DNA of 18,723 nucleotides, from contig JAFKKW010000196.1 in assembly GCA_017304275.1 (NCBI GenBank), positions 1 through 18,723 on the forward strand, given 5' to 3'. Position numbers and translations under genes: made by a program. Below the pieces are notes generated by a model. It had not been told where the DNA came from, made no database searches, and saw only the letters and a program-made list of their open reading frames with translations. Within the stretch, counting starts at the first letter, position 1, and every line of letters begins with the position of its first letter. Shown here one piece after another: positions 1-8,961 of this stretch. The DNA comes from Hyphomicrobiales bacterium (GTDB taxonomy: Bacteria; Pseudomonadota; Alphaproteobacteria; Rhizobiales; Hyphomicrobiaceae).

Positions 1-245
1 TCATGGCGCAGAGCGATCGCGACGTCTGCCTCAACCGCCACGTCTGCTGCTCGGGCGTGCCGGAGACGGTGGCCCAGCACCCCGAGTACATGCGTCTCTT
101 CGGACCCGAGGAAGCGCGCAACTTCGCCGTCTACCAGCATCATCACGACCACCGCCACGACCTCGCGGGCGAGACCGCGCCCCCGCCGCCCACGGATCCG
201 ACCGGAAGCGAGCAACACGGTCTTGCCGGAGGCAAGCGAACGTGA
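1..245 (+). CDS. znuC: ZnuC, zinc ABC transporter ATP-binding protein (3' end only)
   Basis: This is the C-terminal end of the ATPase that powers high-affinity Zn2+ import through the ZnuB channel. Only about 80 residues are in the window, and the Walker and signature motifs lie off the left edge. The visible part starts just after the H-loop region, with a stretch (MAQSDRDVCLNRHVCCSGVP) typical of ZnuC, then PEYMRLFG, then a histidine-rich tail (YQHHHDHRHD) that is common in this family and may bind metal. The stop codon TGA at 243-245 overlaps the GTG start of the next gene by four bases, which indicates translational coupling with znuB. The reading frame is fixed by the overlap and the downstream partner. 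Zur regulation is expected from the family but cannot be seen here. Confidence 0.88.
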   Translation, partial: MAQSDRDVCLNRHVCCSGVPETVAQHPEYMRLFGPEEARNFAVYQHHHDHRHDLAGETAPPPPTDPTGSEQHGLAGGKRT

Positions 246-1045
246 TCGACCTCGAGCCGTTCCTCCTGCGCGCGTTGGCAGCCTCGCTCGCCCTCGCCGT
301 CGTCGCAGCCCCGCTCGGCGCGCTCGTGATCTGGAACCGGATGGCCTATTTCGGCGAGACCGTCTCGCAGGCGAGCCTCATCGGCATCGCGCTCGGCCTC
401 TTCCTCGGCATCGACATCACCGCACCCGTGATCCTCGTGACGCTCCTCGTGGCGGGGCTTCTCATTCTGCTCTCGCGCCAGAAGATCGTGCCGCTCGACG
501 CCATCCTCGGCCTCATGCATCACGGCGCCCTCGCGCTCGGCGTCATCCTGACGCTGGGCCTCAGCGGCCCCGCCGTCGATCTCATGAGCTACCTCTTCGG
601 CGACATCTTCGCCGTGACCGGCACCGACCTCCTCTGGATCTACGGCGGCGGCGCGCTCGTGCTGGGTATCCTCTCGCGCCTCTGGCAACCGATGCTGCGC
701 CTCGCCGTGCACGAGGAGCTGGCCTCCGCCGAGGGCGTGCCCCGCGACATGGTGAAGGCGATCTTCATCGTCCTTCTGTCGCTGACCATCGCCATCGCCA
801 TCAAGATCGTCGGCGCGCTTCTGGTGATCGCCTTCCTGATCGTGCCCGCGGTCGCCGCCCGGCCCTTCTCGGCAACGCCCGAGCGCATGGCCGTGCTCGC
901 TGCCCTCATCGCCGCCCTGAGCGTCGTGCTCGGCATCGCCCTGTCTCTGAATTTCGACGTCCCCGGCGGCCCCTCGATCGTTCTTTTCATGGCCGTGATC
1001 GCCGGCCTGTCCGTCGCCTCCGCTGCCCTGACGCGGCGCACTTAG
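242..1045 (+). CDS. znuB: ZnuB, zinc ABC transporter membrane permease
   Basis: This is an ABC-3 family permease of 267 residues, the usual size for ZnuB, that carries Zn2+ across the inner membrane. The protein is almost wholly hydrophobic with several TM helices. It contains recognisable family stretches: LGALVIWNRMAYFGETVSQA near residues 26-45, the LLSRQKIVPLDAILGL loop near 78-93, and KIVGALLVIAFLIVPAVAAR near 187-206. The start is GTG at 242, chosen because it overlaps the znuC stop in a GTGA arrangement and gives the family's normal N-terminus (MIDLEPFLLRA). Co-transcription with znuC is very likely. No zur gene follows: the next 215 bases hold a palindromic repeat and then ispG. Confidence 0.93.
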   Translation: MIDLEPFLLRALAASLALAVVAAPLGALVIWNRMAYFGETVSQASLIGIALGLFLGIDITAPVILVTLLVAGLLILLSRQKIVPLDAILGLMHHGALALGVILTLGLSGPAVDLMSYLFGDIFAVTGTDLLWIYGGGALVLGILSRLWQPMLRLAVHEELASAEGVPRDMVKAIFIVLLSLTIAIAIKIVGALLVIAFLIVPAVAARPFSATPERMAVLAALIAALSVVLGIALSLNFDVPGGPSIVLFMAVIAGLSVASAALTRRT

Positions 1046-1066
1046 GCGCGACACGCCCGCCCGCTG

Positions 1067-1193
1067 TCATCCCGGCCGAGCGGCAGAGCCGCGAGCGCCG
1101 GGACCCAGGGGCCACAATCTCCAACGCCGCGGACACACCCTGGGTCCCGGCTCTGCGGGGCGGCGCCGCCGCGCCGTCCCTTGGCCGGGATGA
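1067..1193. repeat. Large palindromic intergenic repeat between znuB and ispG
   Basis: The outer arms TCATCCCGGCC (1067-1077) and GGCCGGGATGA (1183-1193) are perfect inverse complements. Inside them a 14-bp perfect pair lies at 1097-1110 (GCCGGGACCCAGGG) and 1138-1151. A competing 9-bp pair lies at 1083-1091 and 1148-1156. Transcribed, this would form a long branched hairpin directly after znuB. It could act as a terminator or as an mRNA 3' end protector, but no T-run follows. The sequence style matches dispersed palindromic elements in Hyphomicrobiales genomes. That last point is from memory; the inverted pairs are directly visible. Confidence 0.75.
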
Positions 1194-1260
1194 TAGTAGG
1201 ACAGCGGTAAGTCCTGTGATCCGCGTCCACCCGCTGGCAGATGACACGAACCTCGGCTAC

Positions 1261-2556
<1,296 letters not shown>

Positions 2557-2682
2557 TCAGCATCTGCATCCCCGACGCGACCAACGACCCCGAAAACAAG
2601 CGCAGTCGAACTGGCTGAGCACGTCGAACGGACCGCCGCGACGACCCCGACAACACCGGCAACACGAACCTGCGCCCTACCC

Positions 2683-2716
2683 TACTCCATGGCCGGGCTT
2701 GACCCGGCCATCCAGG
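2683..2716. repeat. 34-bp dispersed palindromic repeat, copy 1
   Basis: This stretch is identical over 34 bases to the copy at 14512-14545. Its core is a perfect 9-bp stem, ATGGCCGGG / CCCGGCCAT, with the 5-base loop CTTGA. In this copy the right edge CCATCCAGG (2708-2716) is also the inverse complement of CCTGGATGG at 2744-2752, so the folded unit may reach 2752. Read on the minus strand it gives the spurious peptide LDGRVKPGHG, often seen at false ORF ends in Hyphomicrobiales. Here it lies between two converging genes. Confidence 0.85.
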
Positions 2717-2771
2717 ACGTAGTCCGCAACATCTGATGAGTGCCCTGGATGGCAGCCTTGTCGTGGCGAAG

Positions 2772-2791
2772 CCGCACGCTTCCACGTGCGG
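2772..2791 (-). terminator. Hairpin downstream of the kinase gene, possible terminator
   Basis: A 7-bp perfect stem CCGCACG (2772-2778) / CGTGCGG (2785-2791) with a 6-base loop lies 24 bases past the kinase stop codon on the minus strand. No T-run follows, so intrinsic termination is uncertain. It may instead be an end-protecting stem or part of the adjacent repeat. Confidence 0.35.
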
Positions 2792-2815
2792 AGCCGCCAT
2801 TCCACTGCAAACGCC

Positions 2816-5035
2816 CTAATTCGCGCTCCACTCGTTGGAGCCGTCGGCGCAGATGTGGGTGATGAACTCGCAGTTCTTGCCACCGTCCTTCTCGCACGCC
2901 TCGATCGCGAGCTTCTTCGCCGAGTCGATCGTCGCATCCGCACCCCATCCGGACGCCCAGTCGTCCTTGCGCCGCTCGCCGGCCGCGAGCGCCCAGCACT
3001 GCTCGTGGAAGCTCGCGTAGGCTTCGCATCCCCCGTGATCGGACCGCGCCGTACACTTCGCCATCGCGGCCTCCTTCGCCTCGGCCTCGTTGCCCTTGCC
3101 GACAACGCTCCAGACCACCGCGCCCGAATCCTTCGCCACCGCGCCCCAGTCCTCGATCCAGTAGAGGATGCCCTCGCCGCACTCGGCTGCCATGGCGCGG
3201 AAGGCGGGCTCGAAACCATCCGTGGGGAACGAGAACCGGAGCGTCCCGCCATACGGCGAGGCGCCCGTGATATACACGTCGCCGGTGTGCTTCCGGAGCA
3301 TGCGCGTCACCTGCCGCGACCACTTCTCGTCCGGGTCCTGGGCCATCGAGATCTCCTCCCCGTCCACCAACAGCGGCTCATGCTTGGTTCCGGCGGAGAG
3401 GTTGATGGGCGCCGTGACGTCGAACAGATTGGATTTGGCGAGATAGATCTCGAACTCGTCGCCCGTGGAAGCGCGCTTGCGGCCGAAGCGCAGCGTCGGG
3501 CGCTCGGTGGCGATGGTGCGCCCCTCGATGCGCGTCGCCCCCGTCGTGATATCGCAGCGCTCGGCGTCCTTGGCCAGGAACCAGCGCCCGTACACCGTGG
3601 CCCCCGGCACGAAATAGGGATCGAGCTCGACGTTCTCATCGAGGATGCGGTTCAGGATCTCCTGGTTGAGCGTTCCGGTCTCGGGACGCCCGATGGCATG
3701 CTGGTAGCTCTTGAGCGCCGTCCGGATGCTCGACACGTCGGCCGTCCCGCTGCTGTTCAGATAGCCGAGACGCCGGAGCACGAACGCGATCTTGTTCCAC
3801 ACGCCGTCGGGATTGCTGGCCAGCGCCGGAAGGTTGCGCTCGGCCGCATCGGCGACGATGGCGACCGGCGCGGCGGCTGCAGGTGGCGGCGTCTCGGCCA
3901 CGTCTTCCTTGCCCGCAAAAACGCGAAACAGGAACACGCCGACCATCACCAGCGCAGCGCCGCGCAGCACATAGTCCGGCCAGCGCAGCCCTCGCCGCCC
4001 GTCCTCCGGGCTGGACCCCGGCTCCGACTTTGACTTGGGCGTAAGCGTCGACTTGAGCTTGCCGACGCCGTCCTTGCCGAGCAGGCGCTCGACGAGGGGC
4101 CTGCTGTCCCCGTCGCTCGCAGGCGCGAACTTCGTCATCGCCGTCGCCGCAGCCTTGGTGCTACTGGGGTTCGGCAACAGCTTGCGCCGCCATTCACGCA
4201 CCGTGACGGGGCGGTCGTCCGGATCGGGCTGCAACGCCCAGTCGATCGCCTCCAGGAACTCGCGCCGATACGCCCCGCGTGCGGCATCGCGCGCCGAGAC
4301 GTAGGAATCGTTGCGCACGCGTGAGAGGGCATCCGGCGGCGGACCGCCCGCGATCACGCTGTAGATCGTCGCCGCGAGCGAGTAGATGTCCGACCACGCG
4401 CCTTGCAACTTGGTCTCGCGGTCGTATTGCTCGATCGGCGAATAGCCGGGTTTGACGATCGCCGCCACCGTCTGCGTGCGTCGTGCAATCGCCTGGCGGC
4501 TGGCGCCGAAATCGATCAGCACCGGGCTGTCATCATCGCGAACCAGGATGTTATCGGGCGCGATGTCGCGATGATAGATGCCGGCGGCGTGCAGGGCTTC
4601 GAGCGCGTCGAGCAATGGCTTCAGCAGGTTGTCGAGCTCGGCCTGCTGCGGCGGTCGCGGGAAGTAGGCATCCAGCGTACGCCCCTCCTCGAAGGTCATC
4701 ACGAAATAGCCGGTATCGTTTCCCTCGAAGTAGCGCATGCAGCGGACGATGTTGGGGTGCTGCAGACGGGCCAGACGGCGCGCCTCCTCGATGAACTGCG
4801 AGACACCCCATTCGAATGGCTCGACCTCGCCCTTGGAGCGCGGCCGCACGGTGACCGTGTTGGACCGGCTGGCGAAGTCGCGCGGGAAGTACTCCTTGAT
4901 GGCCACGTCGACGTCGAGCTTGATGTCGTGCGCGCGGTAGGTGATGCCGAAGCCACCGGACCCCAGGATGCCGTCGATTCGATATTCGTCGGCGAGCAGC
5001 GTATCGAGAGGAAGCGCGGTTTCGTCGTGGTCCAT
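2816..5035 (-). CDS. Transmembrane Ser/Thr protein kinase with periplasmic DUF4189-like domain
   Basis: This 739-residue eukaryotic-type protein kinase probably senses an envelope signal. The kinase domain spans about 18-287: glycine loop GSGGFG (25-30), ATP-binding K47 (VAIKEY), catalytic loop HRDIAPDN with D157 and N162, metal-binding DFG at D175, and SPIEQY in the APE position. A Pro/Ser/Lys-rich linker leads to a single TM helix at about 355-374. The rest is predicted periplasmic: a short helical stretch resembling a peptidoglycan-binding-1 fold (about 410-465), a region I do not recognise (about 470-630), and a cysteine-containing C-terminal domain from about 635 resembling DUF4189 (WGAVAKDSGAVVWSVVG, then repeated Cys with FHEQCWALA). 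The start is ATG, with AGGA six bases upstream. The gene lies 66 bases after the FHA-protease gene on the same strand, so the two are probably an operon. Targets are unknown. Confidence 0.88.
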   Translation of the reverse strand: MDHDETALPLDTLLADEYRIDGILGSGGFGITYRAHDIKLDVDVAIKEYFPRDFASRSNTVTVRPRSKGEVEPFEWGVSQFIEEARRLARLQHPNIVRCMRYFEGNDTGYFVMTFEEGRTLDAYFPRPPQQAELDNLLKPLLDALEALHAAGIYHRDIAPDNILVRDDDSPVLIDFGASRQAIARRTQTVAAIVKPGYSPIEQYDRETKLQGAWSDIYSLAATIYSVIAGGPPPDALSRVRNDSYVSARDAARGAYRREFLEAIDWALQPDPDDRPVTVREWRRKLLPNPSSTKAAATAMTKFAPASDGDSRPLVERLLGKDGVGKLKSTLTPKSKSEPGSSPEDGRRGLRWPDYVLRGAALVMVGVFLFRVFAGKEDVAETPPPAAAAPVAIVADAAERNLPALASNPDGVWNKIAFVLRRLGYLNSSGTADVSSIRTALKSYQHAIGRPETGTLNQEILNRILDENVELDPYFVPGATVYGRWFLAKDAERCDITTGATRIEGRTIATERPTLRFGRKRASTGDEFEIYLAKSNLFDVTAPINLSAGTKHEPLLVDGEEISMAQDPDEKWSRQVTRMLRKHTGDVYITGASPYGGTLRFSFPTDGFEPAFRAMAAECGEGILYWIEDWGAVAKDSGAVVWSVVGKGNEAEAKEAAMAKCTARSDHGGCEAYASFHEQCWALAAGERRKDDWASGWGADATIDSAKKLAIEACEKDGGKNCEFITHICADGSNEWSAN

Positions 5036-5101
5036 GGAAAGTCCTGGAATGAGGAGGGTCCGTGGTGACGCCTGAGTCCGGGAGACAGTGGAATAGAGGT
5101 A

Positions 5102-6439
5102 CTACGCGCTTTCTTCCAAATGCAAAGTATACCCCACCGCGCCGAAGCGCACGTGCGCATCGGGCGGCACGACCACTTTGCCGGTGATACGCTCCTTGTC
5201 GAGGAACGTCCCGGCGCTCGACCCGAGGTCCTCGATCCACAGCGTCCCGGCCTTGTCGAGCCAGATGCAGGCATGGCGCCGGCTGACGCTTTCATGCGGC
5301 AGCACCACGTCCGAGCCGCTCGAGCGACCGATGACAAGCGTCTGGCCGTTGTCGAGCTTGGCGCGATCGATGATGAACTCCGGCCCCGCGGCCTTCGGCG
5401 TCAGCGTCACGATCTTCCCGCCCCGGTCCGGCGCAGGTGCGGCCCGGTTTGCCCGCACGGCCACCACGGCGCGGTCGGCGTGCCCGAACGCGCCTCCGGC
5501 CGCAACGCGGCTCACCTGCCTGGCAACAGCCGTCAACGGCTTCACGACCGCCGGCACCTGCCGGCGATAGGCGAGCCAGAGCGACGCGGCGGCGATGAGC
5601 AGGCTCGCAGCCACCATCGGGAGCACGAGCGCGGACGAGGAAGGTCCGGTGATCGTGCACACGCCTGAAGCGAGCGTCGGGGAGAAGTGCGCGGCCGCGA
5701 GGAAATGCGTCACCTCCTTGGGATGTATGGCATAGAACACGCCCTGCGGGTCCCCTTCGACGGCCCGGATCGTGTTCACGCCGAGCACGCGCCCGCAACT
5801 GTCGATCAGGGGGCCGCCGCTGTTGCCCTGGTTGATGGGCGCCGAATGCTGCAGCGCCGGACCGTCGATGCTGCGGAAATAGCTGAGGTTGCGCGACGCC
5901 ACGCCCTCGGTCCACGTCGGACGGTAGAAGTCATCGTCCTGAAGGCCGAACCGCACCGCCTTCGTCTCGCCGGTGCTGGCGTCGTTGAACAGCGCGAGGT
6001 CCGCCGTACCGGGAAACCCGATGGCGATGACGCGCGTCGTCGCCTTGGCATCATAGTCGGCCAGCGGCAGCGCCTTGCCCGGCAGATCGGAGACCGCCTG
6101 CAGCACGGCAAGATCCTTCTCCGGCGAGCGGCGCAGCAGCTTCGCCTCGATCACCTTCGGCTTGCCGTTCTCCATCATCGCCAGGTGAAAGCTCACCCCG
6201 CCGTCGACCACGTGGTTGTTGGTGATGACGATGCGCCGCCCGGAGACGATCCAGCCCGTGCCGAGGCTGAACTGATCCGGTGTGCTCAGCGGAGCGATGA
6301 CGCGGACGACGCTCGCCTCGATGGTGTCCGTATCGAACGCCTCGGCGGCTCGGGCACGATCCGGTATCCCTCCGAAATCGAGCAGAAGCGCCACGAGGAG
6401 AAAGACGCCCGCGCGTTTCGTAGCGGCCTGCCACGCCAT
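5102..6439 (-). CDS. Membrane-anchored trypsin-like protease with cytoplasmic FHA domain
   Basis: The 445-residue protein has three parts. An N-terminal signal peptide (about 1-32, ending ARAAEA) leads into a trypsin-fold S1 domain (about 40-250) with a full triad: H76 (TNNHVV), D109 (EKDLAVL) and S207 (GNSGGPL). A TM helix follows at about 270-291. After a linker rich in Ala and Arg comes an FHA domain (about 345-440) with the phosphothreonine-binding signature: GRSSGSD at 371-377, SVSRRH ending at H389, and GSSAGT at 406-411. The protease is thus outside and the phosphopeptide reader inside. No PDZ domain is present, unlike DegP. I chose ATG at 6439 over the adjacent in-frame TTG at 6442 because GAGGGGG sits six bases upstream. 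It immediately precedes the kinase gene; the FHA domain may read kinase-made phosphothreonine (inference). Confidence 0.87.
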   Translation of the reverse strand: MAWQAATKRAGVFLLVALLLDFGGIPDRARAAEAFDTDTIEASVVRVIAPLSTPDQFSLGTGWIVSGRRIVITNNHVVDGGVSFHLAMMENGKPKVIEAKLLRRSPEKDLAVLQAVSDLPGKALPLADYDAKATTRVIAIGFPGTADLALFNDASTGETKAVRFGLQDDDFYRPTWTEGVASRNLSYFRSIDGPALQHSAPINQGNSGGPLIDSCGRVLGVNTIRAVEGDPQGVFYAIHPKEVTHFLAAAHFSPTLASGVCTITGPSSSALVLPMVAASLLIAAASLWLAYRRQVPAVVKPLTAVARQVSRVAAGGAFGHADRAVVAVRANRAAPAPDRGGKIVTLTPKAAGPEFIIDRAKLDNGQTLVIGRSSGSDVVLPHESVSRRHACIWLDKAGTLWIEDLGSSAGTFLDKERITGKVVVPPDAHVRFGAVGYTLHLEESA

Positions 6440-6594
6440 CAATTGCCCCCTCGGCGAAAACGGCTGCGATATGAGGCAGTGAGTATAAGTGGAAATTCGT
6501 GAGCCCGGCTAGCCGCATGGCGTCATGGTTCACGGGCTGGATCACCGCACGCCCGCCGACTCCTCGCAGCCGCCCAGGAACGTCACCGGTAACG

Positions 6595-7998
6595 TCAGTT
6601 GAAAGCGACCAGTTGCGCATCGTCCCTGAGCACGAACATGCGGCCCTGGGCGATGACGGGCGGGATGAATGTCGCCCCCCCAACGCTCATCTCGCCGGTG
6701 ACGCGGCCGGTCGTGGCATCGACGCCCGCAAGCTGCCCTTCCTTGGAGACCAGCCACAGGATGCCGTTGGCCAGCACCGGCCCCGCCCAGGCCGTCGAGC
6801 CCGGCAGCTTGGTGGTCCACTGGGTCCGACCGTCGGTGCGGTTGAGCGCCATGAGCTGTCCCGTGGTGTCGACCACGAACACGCTGTTGCCCGCCACGTA
6901 CGGCGGCTGCGTACCCGGCACGGTAACCGACCAGAGCCGCTCGCCGGTCTTGGCCACGGTCGCGACCATGCGTCCGCCATGGCCGACCGCAAACACGGTG
7001 CCGTTATCGACGGCCGGGCGCGCGGCATCGCTCATGGACGCGATCGACGAGGTCGTCCGCGAGCGTGACAGGCTTTCCGACCATAAGCCGCTCCCGTCGG
7101 CGACCCTGAGCGCCACCACATCGCCCGTCGAATAAGGAACGATGACGATGTCTTCATCGACGATCGGGCTGGCGTTGAGGCCGAGGCTCGCCGACTGCGG
7201 CAGGCCGCGAACCACCCAGAGATCGGCGCCGTCGATGGTCGAAAGGCAATGGAGTCGGCCTTCTACCGTGAGCACGAACAGCCGGTCGTGAGCCGCCGTC
7301 GGCGCCACGCGGATCGGCACGCCGATGTTCTTTTCCCAGACCCGGTTGCCGGACACCGGGTCGAGCGCGATCACCGCGCCGAAACCGCTGGCGGCGAAAA
7401 TGCGCCCGCCGTCCGCGGCAATGCCGCCGCCATATCCGCCGCCGTCCTCAGCCGTAAGGTTCAGGATGTTCTCGGTGATGGCGGAGAAGCCGGGTCCTGT
7501 CTTGTCGGTCGTCGGCGCCAGCGAGACCTTCCAGGCCGCCGAGCCACCCGACAGCGAGAACGCGGCAACGTTGCCGTCCGAATCGAGCGTGTAGACGCGG
7601 TCGCCGTAGACGATCGGCGGCGCCGTGACGCGCCCGACCTTGCTCTTGCCGCGGCCGGCACTCGCGCTCCAGGCCTGCTTGAGGTTGCTGCCGCTCAACT
7701 GTAGATGGCCCGGCGATCCGTTGGCTTCGCCGCCGGGCTGCGCCCACGCCTCGTTGAGACGCGGCGGCGGAAGCGTGAGCGGGCCGCTGGCCTCTGCGAG
7801 CTCCCCGACGGTCTTCTCCGTTGCCGGAAGCACGGGAATGCGCTTGCCGGGCAGCGGCGGCGTGGTCTCCTTGAACGGATTGAGCTCGCTGACTTTCGGC
7901 AGGCTCGGCAGGCTGTCCGAGCAACCGCCCAGCCCTGCGCCCGTCGCAACGAGGATCGCCCCGAGAACGAGAGCACCTCCTGAGCGAGCAAGCACCAT
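6595..7998 (-). CDS. bamB: BamB, outer-membrane protein assembly lipoprotein
   Basis: This is a beta-propeller lipoprotein of the BAM complex, which inserts beta-barrel proteins into the outer membrane; it acts on the periplasmic face. The 467-residue product has a lipoprotein signal with lipobox LGGC (Cys26), a Pro-rich spacer to about residue 75, then repeated PQQ-type blades. Blade motifs such as LDPVSGNRVWEKN, TIDGADLWVVRG, RVADGSGLWSES, VAKTGERLWSVTV and RTDGRTQWTTKL are visible. The frame is open further upstream (to 8145), overlapping the previous gene. ATG at 7998 is chosen because GGAGG lies just upstream and the signal peptide begins there. It lies 52 bases after the YfgM-like gene, so the two are probably co-transcribed. 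Its C-terminal blades end normally at residue 467. Confidence 0.92.
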   Translation of the reverse strand: MVLARSGGALVLGAILVATGAGLGGCSDSLPSLPKVSELNPFKETTPPLPGKRIPVLPATEKTVGELAEASGPLTLPPPRLNEAWAQPGGEANGSPGHLQLSGSNLKQAWSASAGRGKSKVGRVTAPPIVYGDRVYTLDSDGNVAAFSLSGGSAAWKVSLAPTTDKTGPGFSAITENILNLTAEDGGGYGGGIAADGGRIFAASGFGAVIALDPVSGNRVWEKNIGVPIRVAPTAAHDRLFVLTVEGRLHCLSTIDGADLWVVRGLPQSASLGLNASPIVDEDIVIVPYSTGDVVALRVADGSGLWSESLSRSRTTSSIASMSDAARPAVDNGTVFAVGHGGRMVATVAKTGERLWSVTVPGTQPPYVAGNSVFVVDTTGQLMALNRTDGRTQWTTKLPGSTAWAGPVLANGILWLVSKEGQLAGVDATTGRVTGEMSVGGATFIPPVIAQGRMFVLRDDAQLVAFN

Positions 7999-8050
7999 GT
8001 CGGAGCCTCCGAGGCTGGCCTGAGACGAGTCTAACAAAATCCCGACGGCT

Positions 8051-8806
8051 CTAGGGAGCCGTTGCGGGTTTCTCCCCGTCTTGTGTCGGCGCCGCGGCGT
8101 CGGGTGGCGGGGTGGTGGAAGCGGCCGCGGGCGGCGCGCCTGCAAGCTCGCTCATCGTGACTTTGGCCATCAGCCGGTGGAGCCGCTCGCGCGCGGCCTG
8201 GCCGAGGCCGGGATCGGTAAGCAGAGGCGTCAGCAGGGTGCGCGCCTCGTCGAGCTTGCCGGCAGCAAGTGCCGCCGAGCCGAGCAGCTCGCGCGCCGTG
8301 AAGCGCCAGGGGTTCGTGTCCCCGGTGAGCGGCTTGAGACGGGTCTCCATCTCGGCATAATCCGCGTCCCCGAGCCGGAGCGACGCCGCCTGCAGCCGCG
8401 CGAAATTGGCGAGCAGCGGATCGGCCGAGGCGTCATTCGCCAGCTTGTCGAAGGCCGCCAGCGCGTCCGCACGCTTGTCGAGCTTGAGGTAAACGCCGGC
8501 CTCGGAAAGCTTGGCCAGTGCTGCGTATCCGCGCGGGCCGGTGGACGCGATGGATTCGAACGCCTTGAGCGCTTCCTCGGATTTGCCGGAGGTCAGGAGC
8601 GCGCTCGCAGCCTCGTATTCGGCGCCGGCCGCGTTGGCATTCGCGATACGGCGCGCCTCCCAGATCTGGCTTCCCGCCACGATCGCGACCACCGCAACCG
8701 CAAGCGCGATGAAATAGACGCCGAAGCGCTCCCACAGCTTTGCGAATTGCTCCCGGCGCAGTTCCTCCTCGACCTCGCGGAACAGCGCATCGTTCTTGTC
8801 GACCAT
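8051..8806 (-). CDS. YfgM-like TPR membrane protein
   Basis: This 251-residue protein is anchored by one N-terminal TM helix (about 28-47), after a charged cytoplasmic N-terminus (FREVEEELRREQFAKLWERFG). A periplasmic tetratricopeptide-like helical domain (about 55-215) and an Ala/Pro-rich disordered tail follow. This is the architecture of YfgM, the ancillary SecYEG subunit that passes secreted proteins to periplasmic chaperones, and its location directly before bamB matches the E. coli yfgM-bamB pairing. Alphaproteobacterial members are usually annotated only as tetratricopeptide repeat proteins. The start ATG at 8806 gives the conserved charged N-terminus; a G-rich stretch (GGGGA) lies somewhat far upstream. 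The function is inferred from architecture and neighbour, not from sequence identity. Confidence 0.82.
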   Translation of the reverse strand: MVDKNDALFREVEEELRREQFAKLWERFGVYFIALAVAVVAIVAGSQIWEARRIANANAAGAEYEAASALLTSGKSEEALKAFESIASTGPRGYAALAKLSEAGVYLKLDKRADALAAFDKLANDASADPLLANFARLQAASLRLGDADYAEMETRLKPLTGDTNPWRFTARELLGSAALAAGKLDEARTLLTPLLTDPGLGQAARERLHRLMAKVTMSELAGAPPAAASTTPPPDAAAPTQDGEKPATAP

Positions 8807-8961
8807 TGTGGCTCAGGTCCCCAAATTCGTGTTCTTTGCGCCGGCCGTCAGGCGGCGCGGTGCTGTTGGCGCAAGGCCGGTGAACCCGCTTGATAGCGCG
8901 CCCCGCCCGGCCAGGGCAAATGATGAGAGGCGGATTCCCGACCCGATCTCGCCAGAGACAG

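Larger units (their letters stand above)
2557..2815. other. Non-coding gap between ispG and the kinase gene
   Basis: No credible gene lies here. The first ~120 bases (2557-2680) show no recognisable structure. From 2683 the gap holds a copy of a 34-bp repeat, and a hairpin lies at 2772-2791. Both the ispG transcript (+) and the kinase transcript (-) converge on this gap. Confidence 0.7.

Noticed and set aside
143..1054. 303-codon open frame on the minus strand
   Set aside because: Its translation is low-complexity Asp/Glu/Arg/His-rich sequence opposite the well-recognised znuB; a high-GC shadow frame.
223..1260. In-frame upstream extension of ispG across znuB and the repeat
   Set aside because: It is the alternative frame of znuB and then repeat sequence; IspG homology begins only after 1261.
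2786..4033. 415-codon open frame on the plus strand
   Set aside because: Shadow of the kinase gene on the other strand; no recognisable domains and composition typical of antisense frames.
7999..8145. Upstream extension of bamB by 49 codons
   Set aside because: The extension is Arg/Pro-rich and overlaps the YfgM-like gene; the lipoprotein signal and GGAGG site place the start at 7998.
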